This document shows, piece by piece, positions 57,495-64,000 of a stretch of 64,000 bases of DNA. Under the pieces are notes generated by a model. That model saw only the letters and a list, made by a program, of their open reading frames with translations, searched no databases and was not told the DNA's origin. The position numbers and the translations under genes were made by a program. Numbering within the stretch: the stretch's first letter is position 1; each line of letters begins with the position of its first letter. The DNA comes from Fusobacterium varium (GTDB taxonomy: Bacteria; Fusobacteriota; Fusobacteriia; Fusobacteriales; Fusobacteriaceae): the NCBI GenBank assembly GCA_021531615.1, contig JADYUE010000004.1, forward strand, positions 1 through 64,000, written 5' to 3'.

Positions 57495-57734
57495 GTTTAT
57501 ACTCTTATTTATCTTTTTTCTTTTTTTTCTCTTTTTTCTCTTTTTCCTTTCTGCTATTTTTTTACTATAAAATTCAATAAAAATGTGGTATTATTAAGTT
57601 AAAATAATAATTTCTAAACATATATATTATTATTTTTATAAATATAAAAAACAATTAAAAATATAAAAATAATAAATTTTATTATACTTTTAAAAATTTT
57701 TATCATATATTAAAATAATACTTGAGGGGATAAA

Positions 57735-59105
57735 ATGCAAACTATAGAAAATAATATTCAATATAAAATTCATAAAACTGAACTAATATTAGGTATATCT
57801 ATGGTAATAATCAGTATTATCATTCCTAATTTCCTGTTGTATAAAAATTTTGCAATTTATGAATATATTGAAAAAGCTATTGATTTATGGGATAAAGAAT
57901 TTTTATTATATGCTGCTTTTAGAATAATTTTACAAAATACTCTTCAAGTATTTCCTATATTTTTTTCAGTTTTTCTTTTAATGGATTCTATAGAAATAAA
58001 AATTAAGCAGAAACCAAATATGTATTTAAAAATCTTTTTTGGTCTGCTTTTAATTCAAGCAATCTATTTTATCATATATAAAATATACTTTGATATGGAT
58101 TATTATTTTGGAAAAGTTGCAATACTTGAAATGACATATTTAGCTTTTCATTCTAATCAAAAATTTAAAAAGATTAATCTTTTTAAAAGAAATTTTATTC
58201 TACTTTTAGTTTTTATTGGTATACAGTTTCTAGATATTACACAATATTTTTCTGTGCTTGACTATAAAAATACAGGAGAATTATTCTTAGATTTAAAATC
58301 AGTAGCTCTTCTTATGGAGGCTGAAAAAATACTTAATTTAATAGGAATCTTATTTTTTGTTCTTTTCTTTATTTTTTCTATCTCTTTACTTTTAATATTT
58401 TTTGATCACGAAAGAGAAAAAGAGATATATGAAAACGAAAAAAATATATCTAAAACAATGTCAGAATTAAAAATTCAAGAAATAGAAAATCGTTATTTTA
58501 AAGAGATTCAATATCTAGTACATGATTTAAAAACTCCACTTTTCTCAATAGGCACACTTATTGAAATATTAGAGATGCAGGAAGAAAATGAGAAAAAAAT
58601 AGATTATTATAGGAGAATTGAAAAATCTCTAGAGAGATGTAATATAATGGTATCAGAGATTCTACGAGATACTAGAAAAAATCCTATAGATATAAATAAA
58701 GTTTTTACTTTTATACTTTCATATCTCTCTACTCATAAGTGTATAGAGTGTATTGAATATAAAAGCTACTGTATTGAAAAAAAAGTTAGAGTTAATAAAA
58801 TTGTTTTTTCAAGAGCAATTACAAATATTATCATTAACTCCTATGAAGCATCTGCAAGTAGAATTTTTTTAACTATAAAAGATTATAATAAATTTCTTTT
58901 AATTAAAATAGAGGATAATGGTAGAGGAATGAATAATGAAGAGTTAAAAAATGCTTTTAATAAAGGATTCTCTAAAAAAAATTCAAGTGGAATGGGACTT
59001 AACTTTGTAAGAGCTGTAATGGAGGAACATAATTGTAAAATATATATAAAAAATAGAAAAACTGGTGGAGTAGGAGTTTACATCGTTATGAGAGGGGAGA
59101 AGTAA
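57735..59105 (+). CDS. Membrane sensor histidine kinase
   Basis: The 456 residues have about six membrane helices in the first 225 with little extracytoplasmic sequence, so the sensor part is membrane-embedded and unlike DcuS/CitA kinases. The kinase core follows: His263 in QYLVHDLKTPLFSIG, N box ITNIIINSYEA, G1 IEDNGRGMN and G2 SSGMGLNFV. GAGGGG stands before the ATG. It is divergent from the gamma-glutamyl operon and three bases before its response regulator. Regulation of that operon is the natural inference. Confidence 0.9.
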   Translation: MQTIENNIQYKIHKTELILGISMVIISIIIPNFLLYKNFAIYEYIEKAIDLWDKEFLLYAAFRIILQNTLQVFPIFFSVFLLMDSIEIKIKQKPNMYLKIFFGLLLIQAIYFIIYKIYFDMDYYFGKVAILEMTYLAFHSNQKFKKINLFKRNFILLLVFIGIQFLDITQYFSVLDYKNTGELFLDLKSVALLMEAEKILNLIGILFFVLFFIFSISLLLIFFDHEREKEIYENEKNISKTMSELKIQEIENRYFKEIQYLVHDLKTPLFSIGTLIEILEMQEENEKKIDYYRRIEKSLERCNIMVSEILRDTRKNPIDINKVFTFILSYLSTHKCIECIEYKSYCIEKKVRVNKIVFSRAITNIIINSYEASASRIFLTIKDYNKFLLIKIEDNGRGMNNEELKNAFNKGFSKKNSSGMGLNFVRAVMEEHNCKIYIKNRKTGGVGVYIVMRGEK

Positions 59106-59107
59106 AA

Positions 59108-59746
59108 ATGAAAAATAAAATTTTAATAATAGATGATTCTAAAGATATTCTTTTTGCTATTTCAGAATTTTTTCTAATGAAAGATTGGGAAGTATACACA
59201 GCTCCAGCTATGGATGAAGCGCTTAAAATTGTAAGCACAAAAAAATTAGATATAATAATTATTGATTATCACATGCCTTATATAAATGGCATTATGGGAG
59301 TAAAACTTATTAGACAGATAGATGAAAATGTTCCTATCATAGCTTTAACAATAGAAGGTATGGAAAACATAGCTGAAGAGTTTTTTTTAGCTGGTGCAGA
59401 TGATTTTGCTATAAAGCCAATTAAAGTCCTTGATCTCTATTCTAGAGTAAAAGTTCATATGAGTAAACAAAACACCTTATTATCTAAAAAAGAAAATATT
59501 AAAAATGAGGAGTTTCGTGAATATCAAAAGGGGATAAATAACAATACTATTTCTTTAATTGAAGAGAAAATGAAAAAATTAAAAGAATATGTTACTATAG
59601 AAACTATTTCAGAAATAACAGGATTATCAACTCAAACTATCAATAAATATATGAATTATTTAATTAAAATAGGGATGATAGATTTGAAAATAGTTTATGG
59701 AAAAGTTGGAAGACCTAGAAATGAATATCTATGGCTAAAAAAATAA
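59108..59746 (+). CDS. Response regulator with CitB/DcuR-like DNA-binding tail
   Basis: The 212 residues have a receiver domain (ILIIDDSKDIL; phospho-acceptor Asp53 in IIDYHMPYING; AIKPIKVLDLYSRV) and a C-terminal helix-turn-helix (VTIETISEITGLSTQTINKYMNYLIKIGMI ... GKVGRPRNEYLW), the arrangement of regulators of carboxylate uptake such as DcuR and CitB. That matches the DctM-like permease in the neighbouring operon. Partner of the kinase at 57735-59105. Confidence 0.9.
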   Translation: MKNKILIIDDSKDILFAISEFFLMKDWEVYTAPAMDEALKIVSTKKLDIIIIDYHMPYINGIMGVKLIRQIDENVPIIALTIEGMENIAEEFFLAGADDFAIKPIKVLDLYSRVKVHMSKQNTLLSKKENIKNEEFREYQKGINNNTISLIEEKMKKLKEYVTIETISEITGLSTQTINKYMNYLIKIGMIDLKIVYGKVGRPRNEYLWLKK

Positions 59747-59790
59747 TACCTTAATATTTTTATTTTTCAAAACTAAATTTAGCCCAAAAC

Positions 59791-59820
59791 AGGAGAGTTT
59801 ATTTATAATTCTCCTTTTTT
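59791..59820 (+). terminator. Terminator of the two-component genes
   Basis: AGGAGA (59791-59796) and TCTCCT (59810-59815) pair around a 13-base A/T loop and are followed by T6. Confidence 0.8.
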
Positions 59821-59880
59821 ATATAAATGTAACTACTCACCTATTACATATAAAATATATAAAAATCAAAATTTTATCCC

Positions 59881-60039
59881 AATATCAACTAAAGCCGTAA
59901 TTCACTAGAGAATATTAGAATCCCTCAGCGAAATGAAGTTAAGAAAATGCAACGTGTTTGAGACGAAGTCGAGTTTTGCATTTTCAACGTAATAAGCTTA
60001 GGGATTCTTTATTCTTTAGTATGAAGGTTAGTTGATATT
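59881..60039. repeat. 159-bp hairpin element, copy 2
   Basis: Bounded by a perfect 12-base inverted repeat (AATATCAACTAA at 59881-59892, complement at 60028-60039). Inner arms are AATCCCT / AGGGATT and GAAAATGCAA / TTGCATTTTC. The loop core at 59953-59973 is identical to that of the copy at 22844-23002, in opposite orientation, and the total length is the same. It lies between the convergent response regulator and U32 genes. The 489-base gap 59747-60235 has no gene. Confidence 0.8.
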
Positions 60040-60068
60040 AAAAATATAAGTTTTGAAAATTAATCTTT

Positions 60069-60175
60069 AAAAGATAACCTAGTATTATAAAAATTGAACT
60101 TTGAACTAGATAATCTTTTGTAGACTTTACACAACTGAGTAGATACATATAAATTTTATATAAAAACTTAGTTGT
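60069..60175. repeat. Two further palindromes beside the 159-bp element
   Basis: Arms 60069-60083 and 60105-60119 (AAAAGATAACCTAGT with ACTAGATAATCTTTT, 12 of 15 paired), then 60131-60140 and 60166-60175 (ACAACTGAGT with ACTTAGTTGT, 9 of 10). They fill most of the space between the 159-bp element and the U32 terminator. Confidence 0.55.
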
Positions 60176-60192
60176 ATATTTTTCTCCAAATA

Positions 60193-60229
60193 AAAAAACT
60201 GAGTAAATAATTAAATCTACCCAGTTTTA
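60193..60229 (-). terminator. Terminator of the rplI-dnaB-U32 unit
   Basis: On the minus strand AAAACTGGGTA and TACTCAGTTTT pair with one mismatch and run into a T tract, immediately after the U32 gene stop. Confidence 0.75.
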
Positions 60230-60235
60230 AGCAAC

Positions 60236-61456
60236 TTAAATTCTTTTTCTTAACATATCTAATTCATTTAGCTCTTCATCTAACTTAATTTTTACAAATG
60301 AATTTGGATTTGCAGCTTCTACCTTTTCAACTTCCTTATCTCTATTCATAAGAGTCATCTCTGGTAAAGTTATCTCTCTAACATTTATTCCAGGACTAAC
60401 TACTTCAAGTTTTTCTCCAACAAGAAGTCTATTTCTAATAGCTAAAATATACTCATTATTTGGAAGTTTTTTCTCTACTTTAGCAACTAATTGATGTGAT
60501 TGGCTATAAGAGTTTCTATCATTATAGTTTTGTCCATCTACTCCTGGTCTTCCCATATAGAATCCATTTGTATATGATCTATGTGAAACTGATTCTAGCT
60601 CCTCTAACCACTTAGGATTATATTTATAATTTCCTGAATAGTAGCTATCAATAGCATCTCTATATACTTTTACACAGTTAGCAACATAGTAAATACCTTT
60701 CATTCTTCCTTCTATTTTTAAAGAATCTACTCCGATATCTAAAATCTTATCAATAAACTCTATTGTACATAGATCTTTTGAGTTGAAAATATATGTTCCA
60801 TGATCATCTTCAAATACAGGCATATACTCTCCAGGTCTAGTTTCCTCTACTAAAGAGTATTTCCATCTACAAGATTGAGCACAATCTCCTCTATTTGCAT
60901 CTCTTCCAGTCATATAGTTACTCAATAGACATCTTCCTGAAATTGACATGCACATAGCACCATGGATAAATACTTCTAATTCAATATCAGGAACTTTAGC
61001 TCTTATCTCTGCTATATTTTCTAAAGAGATCTCTCTAGCTAGTACAACTCTCTTTGCTCCTAGATCTTTCCACATTTTTACTGAACGCCAGTTTGTATTA
61101 CTTGCTTGTGTACTTACACTTATACGAAGATTTGTATTCTCTTTAACTATTTGGAATACTCCTAAGTCAGCAACTATTACTCCATCTACTCCAATTTTTT
61201 CTAAGAATTTAACATAGTCTGGTAATAATTCTAACTCATTGTTGTGAGGAATTATATTTAAAGTTACATAAACTTTCTTTCCTAAATTGTGTGCATAATT
61301 TACTGCCTCTATTAACTCTTCATCTGAGAAGTTACTACTTCCAGCTCTCAGATTGAACATTTTTCCACCTAAAAATACTGCATCAGCTCCATAGTGTATT
61401 GCCATTTTAAACTTTTCCATATTTCCAACTGGAGCTAATAATTCAACTTTTTTCAC
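60236..61456 (-). CDS. Peptidase U32 family protein (tRNA/rRNA hydroxylation type)
   Basis: The 406 residues start KKVELLAPVGNMEKFKMAIHYGADAVFLGGKMF and carry the U32 signature around EVFIHGAMCMSISGRCLLSNY, GRDANRGDCAQSCRWKY, with four conserved cysteines that probably hold an iron-sulfur cluster. Family members now linked to RNA (TrhP, RlhA) hydroxylate uridine in tRNA or cytidine in 23S rRNA. A true protease role is doubtful. Which RNA is modified cannot be told from sequence. It follows dnaB by 21 bases. Confidence 0.88.
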   Translation of the reverse strand: MKKVELLAPVGNMEKFKMAIHYGADAVFLGGKMFNLRAGSSNFSDEELIEAVNYAHNLGKKVYVTLNIIPHNNELELLPDYVKFLEKIGVDGVIVADLGVFQIVKENTNLRISVSTQASNTNWRSVKMWKDLGAKRVVLAREISLENIAEIRAKVPDIELEVFIHGAMCMSISGRCLLSNYMTGRDANRGDCAQSCRWKYSLVEETRPGEYMPVFEDDHGTYIFNSKDLCTIEFIDKILDIGVDSLKIEGRMKGIYYVANCVKVYRDAIDSYYSGNYKYNPKWLEELESVSHRSYTNGFYMGRPGVDGQNYNDRNSYSQSHQLVAKVEKKLPNNEYILAIRNRLLVGEKLEVVSPGINVREITLPEMTLMNRDKEVEKVEAANPNSFVKIKLDEELNELDMLRKRI

Positions 61457-61477
61457 TTTACCATTCCTTTCTTAATA

Positions 61478-62818
61478 TTAATCAATTTTATTTGTATAAT
61501 TTTCAAATTTTGTAAGCTCATGGAAGAATCTCAATTTAACTGTTCCTGTAGGTCCATTTCTATGCTTACCTATAATTACCTCTGTAATTCCTTTTTCCTC
61601 TGTTTCTTCATTGTAATAATCATCTCTATATAAAAACATTACCATGTCAGCATCTTGCTCTATTGCTCCAGATTCTCTTAAATCTGATAGCATAGGTCTT
61701 CTATCAGCTCTCTGTTCAGTAGCACGAGACAATTGAGATAGTGCAATTATTGGTACATCTAATTCCCTTGCTATTCCCTTTAATGATCTTGAAATATCTG
61801 AGATCTCTTGCTGTCTATTCTCATTTTTTCCACTGCTTCCCTTGATAAGTTGAAGATAATCTATTAAAATCATATCTAACTTACCTGCTGCTTTTAACCT
61901 TCTAGCATAAGCTCTTATTTCCAATACTCCAACATTAGGGGTATCTGCAATATTTATCTCAGTTTGTGCTAATCTTCCACTGGCAATTCCCAATCTTCCC
62001 CAATCTTCTGGAGCTAAGAAACCTGTTTTTATTTTTTGAAGTCCTATACCTGCTTCCACTGCTAAAAGTCTTTGTAACAACTGAGAACTAGACATCTCCA
62101 AACTAAAAAGTAAAACTGCTTTGTTACTTTTTACAGCAGCATTAAGAGCTAAGTTCAGTGCAAAGGCTGTCTTTCCCATTGCTGGTCTTGCTGCTAATAT
62201 TATCAAATCTGAAGGTTGAAATCCACTTGTCATCTGATCAAAATCTGCAAAACCTGAAGATATACCAATAGTTGTTCCCTTATTAGCATACACTTTTTCA
62301 AGTCTTAAAAACTCTTCAGCCATTGCATCTCTTATCTTTACAATATCTTTTGAATCATTATTCTCAGAGATCTTAAAGATCATTCCCTCTGCTCTATCTA
62401 AAATAGTTTCAACTTCATCATACCCTTCATATGCCATCTCAACTATCTTAGTTCCAACATCTCCCAATCTTCTTAAAGTAGCTTTCTCTTTTATTATTTT
62501 AGCATAGGCTACTATATTTGCAGCAGTAGGAACTTCTTCAATAATGTCATAAAACACCTGATCTCCACCAATCTCTTCAAATTTTTCCTCTTTTTTTAAT
62601 TGGTTCATTACTACTATAGGGTCGATTTTTTCCCCTGAATTATATATCTCTCTCATAGCTTCATATATTAATCTATGAGCATTTTTGTAGAAATCATTAG
62701 GAGAAAGTATCTCTATTATATCTGCAAAGGCATCTTCTTTTAAAAAGATTCCTCCTAGAACGGCTCTCTCAGCTTCGATACTACTGGGAATTTTCCTCAA
62801 ATTTTCAATTTCCTGCAT
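61478..62818 (-). CDS. dnaB: Replicative DNA helicase DnaB
   Basis: Hexameric helicase at the replication fork. The 446 residues include the N-terminal helical domain (IPSSIEAERAVLGGIFL, HRLIYEAM), the linker, and the RecA-like core with Walker A AARPAMGKTAFALN, H1a LFSLEMSSSQLLQRLLA, Walker B MILIDYLQLIKG, DLRESGAIEQDADMVMFLYRD and the arginine-finger region KHRNGPTG. Length is normal and no intein is present. It is 24 bases after rplI, a gene order common in bacteria. Confidence 0.97.
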   Translation of the reverse strand: MQEIENLRKIPSSIEAERAVLGGIFLKEDAFADIIEILSPNDFYKNAHRLIYEAMREIYNSGEKIDPIVVMNQLKKEEKFEEIGGDQVFYDIIEEVPTAANIVAYAKIIKEKATLRRLGDVGTKIVEMAYEGYDEVETILDRAEGMIFKISENNDSKDIVKIRDAMAEEFLRLEKVYANKGTTIGISSGFADFDQMTSGFQPSDLIILAARPAMGKTAFALNLALNAAVKSNKAVLLFSLEMSSSQLLQRLLAVEAGIGLQKIKTGFLAPEDWGRLGIASGRLAQTEINIADTPNVGVLEIRAYARRLKAAGKLDMILIDYLQLIKGSSGKNENRQQEISDISRSLKGIARELDVPIIALSQLSRATEQRADRRPMLSDLRESGAIEQDADMVMFLYRDDYYNEETEEKGITEVIIGKHRNGPTGTVKLRFFHELTKFENYTNKID

Positions 62819-62842
62819 TTTTTTCTCCTTATTTTTAAACTA

Positions 62843-63292
62843 CTATAGAGATTTTGCAACAATTTTTACTTCTGCTTTTACTTCAGTATGAAGTTTAACA
62901 ACTGCTACATGTTCTCCTAAACTTTTAATATTACACTCAATTTTTTTTCTGTCTATCTCTACTCCAAATGTTTGTTTTATAGCTGCAGATACCTCTTTAT
63001 TTGTAATTGCTCCAAATAGTTTTCCATTATCTCCAGTTTTTACACCAATTTCTACTTTTTTAGCTTCTAAAACTTTTTTTAGTTCAAGAGATTTAACTTT
63101 TTCCTCTTGTAATTTTTTCTCTTCTCTTTTCTTTTGATTTTCTATTTTCTTTAATTCTTCAGGAGTTGCTATAATTCCCTTTTTATTTTTTATAATAAAG
63201 TTGTGAGCATATCCATCAGATACAGTTATAAGATCTCCTTTTCTCCCTTGTCCTGCTACATCTTGTGTTAATATAACTTGTATTTTTGCCAT
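62843..63292 (-). CDS. rplI: Large-subunit ribosomal protein bL9
   Basis: The 149 residues begin IQVILTQDVAGQGRKGDLITVSDGYAHNFIIKNKKGI, the bL9 N-terminal rRNA-binding domain, followed by the long connecting helix (lysine- and glutamate-rich, about 42-75) and the C-terminal domain (GKLFGAITNKEVSAAIKQTFGVEIDRKKIE). Length is standard. It lies 15 bases after the DUF2232 gene and before dnaB. Confidence 0.97.
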   Translation of the reverse strand: MAKIQVILTQDVAGQGRKGDLITVSDGYAHNFIIKNKKGIIATPEELKKIENQKKREEKKLQEEKVKSLELKKVLEAKKVEIGVKTGDNGKLFGAITNKEVSAAIKQTFGVEIDRKKIECNIKSLGEHVAVVKLHTEVKAEVKIVAKSL

Positions 63293-63307
63293 TTAATTTC
63301 CTCCAGT

Positions 63308-64000
63308 TCATATTTTTTTGTTTTTGATTAACAGCTCAGGCATAAAACTAATAGATACACCTATAATTAAAGCTGCTATATTACTATATAATAATATATA
63401 AATTGCTAAAATAGCACTTACATACTTCATTTTACTATACTTATTTAATAAATTGAATACTACTGCTGCTCCATATAGAGAAAAAATTCCTAATCCTATC
63501 TCTGAAATCTCTTGTAAATAATGATTATTAATGCTTGTAAGATTCAGGATAAAAAATGGAATAATATAGATTAGTAACCATTCAAATGATAGTTCCCATA
63601 TCTCATCTTTTTTCTTTTCAAGAGCTATATAAATTCCAAAAGTACACAATATTGATGTTGAAAATATATTCACTAACCAATGTTTCTTCAAAATTCTTAA
63701 ACTTTGAATCATATTATGTTGAACACTTTTGTAATAGATATATTCTTGTGAACTTGGATTTAATTTTTCTATTATATTTTTTATCTCCAACATTGCAGAA
63801 TTTATATATTCATTTATCATATCTTTAAAAAAGATCATTAAAATTACAGTAATAACAGTTGAAACAATAGAACTTATAACTATTCTATCACCTTTTTTTA
63901 ATTTATAAGAAATATTTTCAAAAATAAAATATAATACCTCTGTCACTAAAAAAAGTCCTAAATATAGTGCCATTAAAATAGGATTAGTTATAGCCATTAC
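63308..64000 (-). CDS. DUF2232 (YybS-like) membrane protein, N-terminus outside window
   Basis: At least 229 residues with about six to seven membrane helices. The frame is still open at the window edge, and the family is usually near 300 residues, so the ATG at 63997 is probably internal. Position directly before rplI and dnaB is typical for YybS-type DUF2232 proteins of Firmicutes and relatives. Function is unknown. Confidence 0.72.
   Translation of the reverse strand, partial: VMAITNPILMALYLGLFLVTEVLYFIFENISYKLKKGDRIVISSIVSTVITVILMIFFKDMINEYINSAMLEIKNIIEKLNPSSQEYIYYKSVQHNMIQSLRILKKHWLVNIFSTSILCTFGIYIALEKKKDEIWELSFEWLLIYIIPFFILNLTSINNHYLQEISEIGLGIFSLYGAAVVFNLLNKYSKMKYVSAILAIYILLYSNIAALIIGVSISFMPELLIKNKKI

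Overview
The window reads as chromosome of a low-GC, Gram-negative anaerobe of the Fusobacteriaceae, most likely Fusobacterium. Diderm envelope genes (BamA, Skp, LpxD, TamB, an autotransporter) sit in a very AT-rich background with Firmicute-like strong ribosome binding sites. There is a radical-SAM sulfatase maturase, a selenocysteine system and a gamma-polyglutamate gene set. The genus is an inference from gene content, not from a database match.

Layout. 1-198 is the 3' end of an ISL3-family insertion sequence. 318-4178 (-) encodes a large autotransporter whose barrel is followed by an OmpA-type peptidoglycan-binding domain; a 15-base homopolymer lies in the presumed spacer of its promoter. 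4472-5449 (-) is class II fructose-bisphosphate aldolase. 5523-20665 (-) is a long run of housekeeping and envelope genes (K+ uptake ktrB/ktrA, mnmG, rsmG, tamB, bamA, skp, lpxD, a DUF2344 protein, serS, an EcfT-like membrane protein) read from a good promoter before ktrB. 20843-22733 holds molybdenum cofactor genes moaC, modA and a divergent mog. 23027-25048 holds tdk, a thioesterase, a DUF523 protein and ridA.

25127-33931 (-) is a catabolic locus for a sulfated amino sugar, probably N-acetylgalactosamine type: two GntR/UTRA regulators, a sodium-solute symporter, a cytosolic Cys-type sulfatase, a ROK kinase, AgaS, tagatose-bisphosphate aldolase and a PfkB-family kinase. The maturase needed by the sulfatase is next door but belongs to the htpX transcription unit (34237-37987).

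38213-44633 (+) is a complete selenocysteine operon: ppx, selD, selA, selB, yedF, a DUF3343 protein and the tRNA-Sec gene. selD is itself a selenoprotein gene with an in-frame TGA at codon 15 and a hairpin just after it, so its true start is 99 bases upstream of where a standard reading begins. A CAP-domain protein and a GH13 glycogen-debranching-type enzyme follow.

47308-59746 is the most interesting part. Ten co-directional genes (-) join two exported gamma-glutamyltransferases, a DUF6305 periplasmic protein, a DctM-like permease, an easily missed 49-residue membrane protein, two exported M14/AstE-type deacylases and pgsB, pgsC, pgsW. A divergent sensor kinase and response regulator lie beside them. 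This looks like a dedicated system that makes, trims, cleaves and re-imports gamma-linked glutamate polymers or peptides, with a possible new kind of tripartite transporter.

60236-64000 (-) is a U32 peptidase (tRNA/rRNA hydroxylation family), dnaB, rplI and a DUF2232 protein that runs off the window. Two 159-bp palindromic elements with an identical loop and covarying stems lie between convergent genes at 22844-23002 and 59881-60039.
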